Of a stretch of 21,884 nt of DNA, positions 15,229 to 21,884 are shown piece by piece. The stretch's first letter is position 1. Each line of letters begins with the position of its first letter. Position numbers and translations under genes: made by a program. The notes under the pieces are model-generated. The model was not told the origin of the DNA. It worked only from the letters and a program-made list of their open reading frames with translations, and searched no databases. Origin of the DNA: JACORV01 sp041484135 (lineage in GTDB: Bacteria > Gemmatimonadota > Gemmatimonadetes > Gemmatimonadales > JACORV01); the NCBI GenBank assembly GCA_041484135.1, contig JBGPHD010000035.1:1-21884 (forward strand), given 5' to 3'.

Positions 15229-17129
15229 GCGATACGGTCCAGGGCTTCGACGGCCGTCAGGCGCACCTGATGCACGTCGTCGCGCAGCGCGGGGACGAGC
15301 GCTGCGGCGGCGTCCGCGCCGCCCAGGTCCCCCAGGGCATCGGCCGCGGAGACCCGCACCCGCCAGTCGGCGTCGCGCAGCGCGGCGGCGAGGGCCGGGA
15401 TGGCGGCCGGGTCGCCGAAGCGGCCGAGGGCGGCCGCGGCATGGCCGCGGACCATCGGGACGGTGTCGCCCGCCAGCACGGCGATGACGGCGGGGCCGGC
15501 CCGGCGGTCACCGAGGTCGGTAAGGGCGTAAAGCGCCGAGCCGCGCAGCTCCGCGCTGGTGTCGGCGAGCAGGGCGATCAGGCCCGGGAGCGTGGTCGCC
15601 GAGCGGGTGTGACGGAGCGCCCACACGGCCATCTGGCGGGTGTGGTCATTGGTCTCGCGCGCCAGCAGGTCCGCGACGGCGCGTCCCGCCTCGTCCCCAC
15701 CTAACGTCCCCAGCGCTTCCATCGCGATGGCGCGCACGCTCCAGACCGTGTCGCGGGTCAGGGCGGCCACGGCGGGGACCCAGCGCCGGTCGCCCAGCGC
15801 GGCTAGCGCCATCCCGGCGTTCTCCCGTACGTACGGGTCCGGATCGCGCAGCGCGGCCGCCAGCGCCGGAGCGGCCTGTGCCTGATGGGTGCGGCCCAGC
15901 GCCCAGGCCGCCATGCCCCGCACGTCGGCCTCGGCATCCCTCAGCCGCAGGGCGAGAGCCGGCGCGGCGTCCTGGTCCCGCAGCCGGCCCAGCGTGAGCA
16001 CCGCCTCGCCCCTCACGGCGGCCTCCGGGGCGGCGAGCGCGGTGCGCGCACGGCGCGCCAGAACGCTGTCGGCGCTCTCGCCCACGAGGCGTACCGCTCC
16101 CACCGACGCCGCTCCCGCCAGCGCGAGGAGGCCGGTCACCACCAGCGCGCGGCGCCCGACAGTGGCGCGGTCGGTGCCAGCATCGAGGATCGCGCGCACC
16201 CGTGGCAGCAGGGTCGAAGGACGCGCCATCGCGAGCGCGGCCCCGGCCTCGAGGCGGCCCACCGTGGCGGCGATGACGGCTAAATGCTCCGCGTACGCGG
16301 GCCTCGGCGTGCCCGCGCGGAGGACCGCATCGTCGGCGGCCTGCTCCAGCGCGAGGCCGGCGTGGCGCACTGCCCAGTGGACGAGGGGTTGCGGCCAGTA
16401 CAGCGTGCGGGCCACCTCGCCCGCCAAGCGCAGCAGGCAATCGCGACGCGCCACGTGCGCCAGCTCGTGCAACAGGACCGCGGCGCGCCGGTCGGCGGGC
16501 CAGGTCCCGGCATCCCGCGGCAACAGCACCACGGGCGAGAAGAGGCCGCACTGCACCGGCACGTCGAGGTCGTCGCTGAGCGCGACGCGCCATGCGTGCT
16601 CGACGCCCAGCCGCTGCGCGGCCGTCACGGCGGCCGCGAGGATCGGGCCGTCGGCCGGCTCCGCGCGCCGCGCCAACCGGAACGCGCGTCCGTGCGCCAA
16701 CACGAGTCGCAGCAGGCCCGCCACGATACCCGCGACCCACGCTCCCAGGAGCCACGGAGCGGCCAGTCGGAACCAGCGGTCGAGCCGGGTCGGCCCGGCG
16801 GTGACGACGGAGGTTGCCGGCGGCACCGCGCGCAGCACATGCGTCGCGTGCTCGCCCGCCGGCGCTCCGGCCGGCGCGGTGCGCGCATCGGGCGTGGCCA
16901 GGCTTGCCGCCACCGAGGGGGCGAAGAGGTCCGGGGTGGCCCGGAGCTCCGGGAGCGGGCGCCAAGCCGGCAGCGCCCACTCGAGCACCGGGAGCGCGAG
17001 CAGCACCGCGAACGCGGCGGTCCAGACCGCGGCGCGCGTGGCGGCGCTCGCCCGCGCGAGCGATCGCGCGGCGAGACCCGCACCCGTCAGCACCAGGGCG
17101 GACTTCACGAACAGCAGTTCGACGGTCAT
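15219..17129 (-). CDS. BlaR1/MecR1-like M56 membrane metallopeptidase with C-terminal HEAT repeats
   Basis: 636 residues from ATG 17129 (complement), with ATGA overlap to the repressor gene. Transmembrane segments are predicted near 5-22, 33-55, 122-144 and 327-348. The zinc motif HELAH (221-225) is followed by EQAAD (262-266), which supplies the third ligand. After the last membrane segment come about eight or nine HEAT-like repeats (about 358-636), each with an AxxALGxLGD-type core. In BlaR1/MecR1 this place holds a penicillin-binding sensor domain; here the repeats would be the presumed periplasmic part and may bind a protein or envelope ligand. By analogy, signal binding activates the protease and leads to loss of the BlaI-type repressor. 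The actual signal is unknown. Confidence 0.9.
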   Translation of the reverse strand: MTVELLFVKSALVLTGAGLAARSLARASAATRAAVWTAAFAVLLALPVLEWALPAWRPLPELRATPDLFAPSVAASLATPDARTAPAGAPAGEHATHVLRAVPPATSVVTAGPTRLDRWFRLAAPWLLGAWVAGIVAGLLRLVLAHGRAFRLARRAEPADGPILAAAVTAAQRLGVEHAWRVALSDDLDVPVQCGLFSPVVLLPRDAGTWPADRRAAVLLHELAHVARRDCLLRLAGEVARTLYWPQPLVHWAVRHAGLALEQAADDAVLRAGTPRPAYAEHLAVIAATVGRLEAGAALAMARPSTLLPRVRAILDAGTDRATVGRRALVVTGLLALAGAASVGAVRLVGESADSVLARRARTALAAPEAAVRGEAVLTLGRLRDQDAAPALALRLRDAEADVRGMAAWALGRTHQAQAAPALAAALRDPDPYVRENAGMALAALGDRRWVPAVAALTRDTVWSVRAIAMEALGTLGGDEAGRAVADLLARETNDHTRQMAVWALRHTRSATTLPGLIALLADTSAELRGSALYALTDLGDRRAGPAVIAVLAGDTVPMVRGHAAAALGRFGDPAAIPALAAALRDADWRVRVSAADALGDLGGADAAAALVPALRDDVHQVRLTAVEALDRIASR

Positions 17130-17521
17130 CGACGGGCCTCCTCGGACTTCGCCTTCGCGATCAGGGCTTCGATCTCCTTGAGCTCGGCCGGAGAGAGCGA
17201 TCCGCGCGCCACGTCGAGCAGCGTCACGATCGCCGCGCCCGGCGAACCGCGGAAGAACGTCGCCAGGAGATGGCTCGCGGCGGCGCGCTTGGCGCGATGC
17301 ACCGGGACTACCGGCGCGTACACATAGCGCGCGCCGTCGCGGCGGTGCTTTGCGACCCCCTTCCTCTCCAGAATGCTGAGCAGCACCCGCACCGTGTTGT
17401 ACGCCGGGCTGTCCGGCAGACGCGCGGCGACCTCGGCCGCCCCCGCCTCACCGAGACGGTAGAGCACGTCCATGATCTGCCGCTCGCGGCGGCTCAGTCC
17501 CTGCAGCGTTCGGTCGCTCAT
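17126..17521 (-). CDS. BlaI/MecI-family winged-helix repressor
   Basis: 131 residues, the usual size for the family. ATG 17521 (complement) is chosen because the winged helix begins at once with LSRRERQIMDVLYRLGEA (9-26); the frame stays open about 32 codons upstream but with no family sequence. The recognition part AYNTVRVLLSILERKGV (40-56) and wing DGARYVYAP (62-70) are typical, and the C-terminal helices would form the dimer. There is no ribosome binding site, and a likely promoter lies so close that the mRNA may be leaderless. It is co-translated with the M56 peptidase (4-bp overlap). Known members repress beta-lactamase or related genes until cleaved; here the nearest possible targets are its own operon and the sulfur operon. 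Confidence 0.92.
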   Translation of the reverse strand: MSDRTLQGLSRRERQIMDVLYRLGEAGAAEVAARLPDSPAYNTVRVLLSILERKGVAKHRRDGARYVYAPVVPVHRAKRAAASHLLATFFRGSPGAAIVTLLDVARGSLSPAELKEIEALIAKAKSEEARR

Positions 17522-17525
17522 GTGT

Positions 17526-17559
17526 AAAGAATCTTGCATCGTTCCGTACGGGACTGCAA
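17526..17559 (-). promoter_or_regulatory. Promoter and candidate operator of the BlaI-M56 operon
   Basis: On the complement, TTGCAG (17554-17559) and AAGATT (17530-17535) are spaced 18 bp and form a plausible -35/-10 pair. The -10 lies inside ATGCAAGATTCTTT (17526-17539), the element repeated before the sulfur operon. The spacer includes the palindrome CCGTACGG (17544-17551). The start codon at 17521 is only about 8 nt beyond the -10, which suggests a leaderless message. Autoregulation by the BlaI-type protein is inferred. Confidence 0.45.
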
Positions 17560-17638
17560 CGCTCGGGGTTTCGGCGTGAGGACTTGGTGGGTGCGTTGTT
17601 GCAGACTGCACCGCCACGCGGCGGCGAGTGTACTGCGT

Positions 17639-19252
17639 CTACCTGGCTTGGCTCTCGGCCAGGATCCGCTGGAAGCGCGGGCTGGCGCGTAGCACGTCGT
17701 ACTCGGGCCGCCGCATCCATACCACGGACTCGGCGTTGTGCGCGGCGCGCTCGAGCACCGTGAGCGCGGTCGCGGTGTCGCCAAGCGCCAGGATCGCGGC
17801 GGCGACGACGATGAACGCGCGGGCGGCGGTGCGTCCGGTGTCGGCCGCGACGAGCCGCGCCAGCCGGGCCCGCGCTCCGACCGTGTCGCCGGCGGCGACC
17901 TGGGCGCGCGCCAGCGCCGCCTCGGCCCACGCCTGGATGCCGCTCGAGGTGCCGACGGCGGTCTCCGCGTCCCGCCGGGCGCCGGCGGTGTCGCCGAGGC
18001 CGGCGCGGGCGAACGTGCGCTCGACGTAGCCGAACGTGTACCCGGGATCCGCGGCGAGGGCGCTGTCGAGCAGCGACTCCGCTTCGCGAGGGTGTCGCTG
18101 CCTCGTCGCCACCCGAGCCAGGTGCTCGAGGGTGGCGGCGCGGCCCGGCTCGATGGCGAGGGCGCGACGGTAGGCCGTCGCCGCCGCCGAGTCGTCGCCC
18201 GTCATGCCCAGCGCCCAGCCGAGGATGTGGAACGCCTCGGCGCTCCGGGGATCGAGCGTCACGGCGCGGCGAAAGGCCGGCAGCGCACTCGTGACGTCAC
18301 GCGGATGGGCTTGCAGCGAGAGGGCGCCCCACGCCTGCCACGCGTCCGCGCTCGACGAATCCTGCCGCACCGCGCGCTGCGCGACCGCCAGGCCGAGTGC
18401 CAGGAGTGAGTCCGGCGAAAGCCCCGGGTACTCCCAGCCCCAACTCAGGTACACGCCGATGGCGTTCGCCTCCCGGGCGATCGCGGCCGTGGAGCGCGGG
18501 TCGGCCTGTGCCGCCGCTCGATACTCCTCGATGGAGCGTCGGACACCGTTAGGCGTGCGCTGTGCCAGGTAGAAGTTCCCGCGGAGCAGGTGGTCATAGG
18601 CGACGGGGTCGCGGGTGAGCCGGCTGGCGATCGACGCGCGCTCGGCGGGCGCGAGCTGGCCGGCGACGGCGGTCGCCACCTGGCGCGCGATGTCCTCCTG
18701 GATGGCGAACACGTCGCCGTCCGTCCGGTCGTACGCTTCACCCCAGAGGCGCACCGTTCCCGCGGCGCGCACCAGCTCCACGGTCACGCGCAGCCGGTTG
18801 CCGGCGCGGCGGACGCTCCCGGTGACGAGGTTCGCCACGCCGAGGGCGCGGCCCACCGTGGCCGGGTCGTCGGTGGTGCCCTTGAAGCGGCGCACCGCGC
18901 TCCGCGGCTTGACGCTGAGGCGCCCGATCTGGCCGAGGCGGGTGATCACTTCCTCGGTGAGTCCATCGGCGAGGTAGGCATCGGACGTGTCGCGCGACAG
19001 ATTGTCGAAGTAGAGGACCGCGATGGTGTTGGGCGCGGTGGCCGGCGCCGCGGCGATGCGGACCGGGCGGGCGCAGGGCGGCGGTGTGCCGTCCGGGCAC
19101 TGGGCGAGCGCGACGCGTCCGGCCGGGAGGCACACGACGGCCCACACCGCCATCATTCGGAAGACGGACCTGGCCGCGCCGGTGGACGCGCCCGCGCGCG
19201 CGGCGCGCCGGACGCGCAAGAGCGCGTGATTCGAGACGCGGATTGTCGACAT
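17639..19252 (-). CDS. Exported TolB-like/FlgO-like domain protein with tetratricopeptide repeats
   Basis: 537 residues from ATG 19252 (complement); GAGG lies 5 nt upstream. The ORF could begin at 19294, but that start lacks a ribosome binding site. Positively charged residues (10-33) precede a hydrophobic stretch (33-50) ending ALA before QC, a likely signal peptide. IAVLYFDNLSRDTSDAYLAD (77-96) and the following 100 residues form the TolB N-terminal/FlgO-like domain that often stands after a DNA-binding or cyclase domain; neither is present here. From about 217 to the end there are TPR-like helical repeats (for example SAEAFHILGWALGMTGDD). It probably acts as a periplasmic scaffold. Partner and pathway are unknown. 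It stands alone, divergent from the cytosine deaminase gene. Confidence 0.85.
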   Translation of the reverse strand: MSTIRVSNHALLRVRRAARAGASTGAARSVFRMMAVWAVVCLPAGRVALAQCPDGTPPPCARPVRIAAAPATAPNTIAVLYFDNLSRDTSDAYLADGLTEEVITRLGQIGRLSVKPRSAVRRFKGTTDDPATVGRALGVANLVTGSVRRAGNRLRVTVELVRAAGTVRLWGEAYDRTDGDVFAIQEDIARQVATAVAGQLAPAERASIASRLTRDPVAYDHLLRGNFYLAQRTPNGVRRSIEEYRAAAQADPRSTAAIAREANAIGVYLSWGWEYPGLSPDSLLALGLAVAQRAVRQDSSSADAWQAWGALSLQAHPRDVTSALPAFRRAVTLDPRSAEAFHILGWALGMTGDDSAAATAYRRALAIEPGRAATLEHLARVATRQRHPREAESLLDSALAADPGYTFGYVERTFARAGLGDTAGARRDAETAVGTSSGIQAWAEAALARAQVAAGDTVGARARLARLVAADTGRTAARAFIVVAAAILALGDTATALTVLERAAHNAESVVWMRRPEYDVLRASPRFQRILAESQAR

Positions 19253-19305
19253 GACAGCCTCTACCGTAACCCCCGGCGGGGGCGCGAGCAACAACGGAGG
19301 ACCGG

Positions 19306-19743
19306 GTGGACGACTTCATGGAGGCCGCGATCGCGGAAGCCGAGCAGGGCCGGGCCGAGGGCGGCATCCCCATCGGGTCGGTGCTGGTGCACGGCGGGCG
19401 CGTCATCGGGCGGGGCCACAACCGCAGGGTCCAGCGCGGCAGCGCGGTCCTGCACGCCGAGATGGACGCGCTCGAGAACGCCGGGCGACAGCCCGCGAGC
19501 ATCTATCAGGCGGGCGTGCTGTACACGACGCTCTCCCCGTGCGCCATGTGCTGCGGCGCGACCCTGCTCTACGGCATCCCGCGCGTGGTCATCGGCGAGC
19601 ACGAGACCTTCATGGGCGAGGAGGACCTGCTGCGGTCACGCGGGGTGATCGTCGAGGTGCGGGACGACGCGACCTGCCGGCGGTTGATGCAGGAGTTCAT
19701 CGCGGCCCATCCGCAGCTCTGGAACGAGGACATCGGCGTCTGA
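19306..19743 (+). CDS. Cytosine deaminase of the yeast Fcy1 type
   Basis: 145 residues from GTG 19306; GGAGG (19296-19300) is 5 nt before it. A CDA-fold deaminase with zinc ligands H50 (LHAEMDALEN, catalytic E52), C79 and C82 (SPCAMC). The similarity to Saccharomyces Fcy1 runs the full length, as I recall that protein: EGGIPIGSVLVHGG (18-31), GRGHNRR (35-41), LYTTLSPCAMCCGA (72-85), LYGIPRVVIGE (88-98) and the tail WNEDIG (139-144), which in Fcy1 closes the active site. The known reaction is cytosine to uracil plus ammonia in pyrimidine salvage. This family is unrelated to E. coli CodA. A creatinine- or pterin-type deaminase with the same fold is the alternative. Confidence 0.88.
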   Translation: MDDFMEAAIAEAEQGRAEGGIPIGSVLVHGGRVIGRGHNRRVQRGSAVLHAEMDALENAGRQPASIYQAGVLYTTLSPCAMCCGATLLYGIPRVVIGEHETFMGEEDLLRSRGVIVEVRDDATCRRLMQEFIAAHPQLWNEDIGV

Positions 19744-19758
19744 GACTCGATCAACGCC

Positions 19759-20424
19759 TCAGCCGCGGGTCCCCGCTATCCGGCGGCCCGCGTTCGCCAT
19801 CCAGCGGAAGACCCACGCGAAGTCGGTCATCTCGGAGACCGCGACGCTCGTGAAGTAGAGGTAGCCGGCGGCGATGACCTGCTGCGGCTCATTCGTCCAG
19901 GGGAGGTGCGCGCCCGGCAAATGCTGCGGCGCGAGCACGTCCGGGGTGAGTCCCAGGGCCGGCAGCGGCACCATCAGCGTCAGGCAGAGGGCCAGCACGT
20001 ACAGCGCGAGCGCGCCGGCCCACCCGTGTTGGAGCAGCTCCAGCTCCCGCTCCCTCGGCTCCATCCCCGCCAGCACGCCGAGCATCTTGTTGGCGGTGAG
20101 CATCCAGAAACCGCCGAAGAGCCACCAGCTGCCGAAGCGCACTGAGAGTCCGGCCGCGAACAGCGAGTAGAACACGCCGATCCCCAGCAACGTGAGTATC
20201 CGCTCGGCGCGCCTCTTCTCCCAGAGCCAGATGATGCCCATGAACCCAGAGCTGTGGATCACCACGAACTCGAGGAGCAGGGCGCCCATCAGCCCCGCGA
20301 CCGCGCGCGCGCCGAGCGCGCGGGGCATCAGCCACGTCAGCAGGAACGCCGCACCGAGGGCGAGGTCGGGAAGGGACGAGAAGAACCCGATGACCGAGAG
20401 GGACCCGGCGCCCCGTCGCTTCAT
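19759..20424 (-). CDS. Polytopic membrane protein, function unknown
   Basis: I do not recognise the family. 221 residues from ATG 20424 (complement), 10 bp after the helicase stop and so probably in its operon; there is no clear ribosome binding site, which would fit coupling to the helicase gene. Five to six hydrophobic segments are seen near 15-33, 41-57, 76-94, 98-118, 135-156 and 183-200. Features that could identify relatives are EFVVIHSSGFMG (52-63), GSWWLFGGFWMLTANKM (98-114), and a charged loop MEPREREL (121-128). No catalytic motif is visible. It converges with the deaminase gene, with 15 bp between the two stops and no terminator hairpin. Confidence 0.7.
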   Translation of the reverse strand: MKRRGAGSLSVIGFFSSLPDLALGAAFLLTWLMPRALGARAVAGLMGALLLEFVVIHSSGFMGIIWLWEKRRAERILTLLGIGVFYSLFAAGLSVRFGSWWLFGGFWMLTANKMLGVLAGMEPRERELELLQHGWAGALALYVLALCLTLMVPLPALGLTPDVLAPQHLPGAHLPWTNEPQQVIAAGYLYFTSVAVSEMTDFAWVFRWMANAGRRIAGTRG

Positions 20425-20434
20425 GGCCGACGGC

Positions 20435-21884
20435 CTAACGCACCGCGCCGCGGTGCGGCCGGGCGCTTGAGGGTCGCGTCGCCGCGAGCTCCATCTCCTC
20501 GAGGAAACGGCTTCCGCCGGCGGGCCGGCCGGCGCGCTCGTCCACGCGGGTGAGCACGAGGCGGTCCCGCGCCCGCGTCATCCCCACGTAGAGCAGGCGG
20601 CGTGCTTCCTCGATCGCGTGGTCGCGGTCCTCGTCGGGGTGCGTCCAGCCCGGCATCTGCTCGTCCTCCACGCCCACCACGTAGACCCGCGAGAACTCCA
20701 GCCCCTTGGTGGAATGCAGCGTCAGCAGATTGACGCGGTGCGGGGAGAGGTCCGCGCCCTCGGAGGTCGAAAGCGCGACCCGCTCGAGGAACCGCGCGAT
20801 CTCTTCGTCCAGACCCTCCGCCTGCCCGGCCTCGACCAGTGTCTGGAGCCGCGACACGGCCTGGGGGTAGCGCCGCGCCGGATCCACCTCCTCGCGCAGC
20901 CGCTCCATCTTCCTCTTCCCGCCCAGCTTCTCGATCAGCTCCGCGACGGTGGGCGCGCCGGGGGAGCGCGCCACCTCCGCGCCGTAGACGTCGAGGCAAT
21001 CGCTGTAGCGCCCCAGCGCATGGATGTGACCCGCGTCGAGCAGCGCCCGCCGCTCCGGCGAGTCGGTGGGCGCGGTCTCGAGCACCAGGCCCACCGCCAG
21101 CCAGTCGAGCAGCTTCACGTGCACCGACTTCCGGGCCCGTACCGCCTTGCGCTGGTTCAGCTCCTTGAAGACCTCCGCCAGGGTGAGCGCGTCGTCGAGC
21201 GCGCGGTGCGAGCGGCCGGGGTCGATGCCGAACCGCTGCGCCAGGTCCGCCAGCTTGGCGCTGCCCTGCGAGAGGGACCGGGCGAGAGGCAGGGTGTCGT
21301 AGAAGACCAGCGCGTCCACCCCGGGGAGGCCGGCGGCGGCGCGCCGCAGCACCGGGATGTCGAAGTGCTGGGCGTTATGCGCCACGAGGGTGTCGCCGTC
21401 CACGAACGCGCGGAACCGCGGCCACACCTCCGCGACAGGCGGCGCGTCCTTCACGTCCTCGTCGGTGTAGCCGTGCGCGTGCCTGGTGGCCTGTGGCGCG
21501 ATGCGCCGGGTCGGGCGCACCAGCGAGTGGAAGCGGTCTACGGTGACGCCGTCACGCACCCGGACCGCCGCGATCTCGATGATGTCGCAGGTCCGGGCGT
21601 CCTTGTCGGTGGTCTCGAGATCGAACGCGACGAAGCCCGCGAACGGATCCCGGGCCTCCCGCGCGTGCAGCAGCTGGAGCGCCTTGAAGAGGGTGAGCGC
21701 GTCCGCCTCGAGGCGGAGGTCGTCGGTCGCGGCGGGGAACTCGTCGCCGTCGTACGAGAGGATCCGGAGCCCCGCCCCGAAGAGCATGCCGTGCAGCGCG
21801 ATCTCGAGGCCGCCTCGGCGCGGGATCACCACCCGCGCCTTCGCCCCGCGCGCGTAGGCGAGCCGCGCGGCGAGCGCGACGGCC
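20435..21884 (-). CDS. UvrD/Rep-family helicase with inserted DnaQ-like exonuclease domain, partial (N-terminus outside window)
   Basis: The frame is open to the window end; 482 C-terminal residues are visible. The first part (GGLEIALHGMLFGAGLRI) resembles the helicase 2A segment before the 2B insertion. A complete DEDDh 3'-5' exonuclease domain follows (visible residues about 83-245): AFDLETT (D88, E90), HNAQHFD (D175) and HRALDD (H226, D231). The helicase then resumes, with motif V region LLTLHSTKGLEFSRVYVVG (386-404) and motif VI EEARRLLYVGMTRARDRL (425-442). So one polypeptide would unwind and degrade DNA in repair or recombination. Motifs I-IV must lie beyond position 21884. Its TAG stop sits in a copy of the repeated octamer, 10 bp before the membrane protein gene. 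Confidence 0.87.
   Translation of the reverse strand, partial: AVALAARLAYARGAKARVVIPRRGGLEIALHGMLFGAGLRILSYDGDEFPAATDDLRLEADALTLFKALQLLHAREARDPFAGFVAFDLETTDKDARTCDIIEIAAVRVRDGVTVDRFHSLVRPTRRIAPQATRHAHGYTDEDVKDAPPVAEVWPRFRAFVDGDTLVAHNAQHFDIPVLRRAAAGLPGVDALVFYDTLPLARSLSQGSAKLADLAQRFGIDPGRSHRALDDALTLAEVFKELNQRKAVRARKSVHVKLLDWLAVGLVLETAPTDSPERRALLDAGHIHALGRYSDCLDVYGAEVARSPGAPTVAELIEKLGGKRKMERLREEVDPARRYPQAVSRLQTLVEAGQAEGLDEEIARFLERVALSTSEGADLSPHRVNLLTLHSTKGLEFSRVYVVGVEDEQMPGWTHPDEDRDHAIEEARRLLYVGMTRARDRLVLTRVDERAGRPAGGSRFLEEMELAATRPSSARPHRGAVR

Noticed and set aside
14319..15704. 461-codon + strand frame opposite the rhodanese and HEAT-repeat genes
   Set aside because: Low-complexity shadow of two genes with clear domains on the other strand.
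15358..16060. Repetitive-looking GC-rich DNA as a DNA repeat array
   Set aside because: The periodicity comes from the protein HEAT repeats; the DNA units are diverged and are not CRISPR or tandem-repeat copies.
15889..17181. 430-codon + strand frame opposite the M56-HEAT gene
   Set aside because: Ser/Arg/Ala-rich translation with no domain; the - strand gene has the zinc motif and repeats.
19270..19282. CCCCC-GGC-GGGGG hairpin between the divergent TPR and deaminase genes
   Set aside because: Only a 5-bp G/C run with a 3-nt loop in a GC-rich gap; no ground to assign a role.

Overview
The window is a gene-dense, high-GC (roughly 70%) bacterial chromosome segment with no RNA genes, mobile elements or CRISPR arrays that I can see. 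The base composition, the BlaI-M56 peptidase-HEAT module and the exported TolB-like/TPR protein suggest Gemmatimonadota. This is inference: nothing in the window is a phylogenetic marker, and another high-GC phylum such as Acidobacteriota or Rokubacteria is possible.

Region 1 (1-7797, + strand) is an operon for anaerobic benzoyl-CoA degradation. Its order is ring-opening hydrolase (oah, 5' end outside the window), an SDR dehydrogenase, dienoyl-CoA hydratase (dch), the four subunits of an ATP-dependent class I benzoyl-CoA reductase (C-B-A-D), an 86-aa CxxC protein and an alcohol dehydrogenase (had). Most junctions overlap (ATGA/GTGA, or about 20 bp) and the widest gap is 15 bp. Together these genes cover benzoyl-CoA to 3-hydroxypimelyl-CoA. 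The ferredoxin, its reductase and the CoA ligase are not here and may lie upstream of position 1.

Region 2 (7941-10879, + strand) holds malate synthase and isocitrate lyase, the two glyoxylate-bypass enzymes. They would allow growth on the acetyl-CoA that the benzoyl-CoA route yields. A hairpin in the malate synthase leader could cover its ribosome binding site.

Region 3 (10876-15170, - strand) is a translationally coupled five-gene sulfur operon. It runs exported double rhodanese, second double rhodanese, SufS/NifS-like cysteine desulfurase, and a YeeE/YedE-type sulfur transporter split into two genes. Every junction is a 4-bp overlap, and its last stop overlaps the stop of isocitrate lyase tail to tail.

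Region 4 (15219-17521, - strand) is a BlaI-type repressor and an M56 metallopeptidase carrying C-terminal HEAT repeats. A 14-bp element (12/14 identical) lies before both the repressor gene and the sulfur operon, so the sensor may control sulfur genes.

Region 5 (17639-21884) has an exported TolB-like/TPR protein (-), a yeast-type cytosine deaminase (+), a polytopic membrane protein (-) and the C-terminal part of a UvrD-family helicase with an inserted DnaQ-like exonuclease (-, cut by the window end). An octamer CGTTAGGC/GCCTAACG recurs through the whole window and contains almost every TTA codon.
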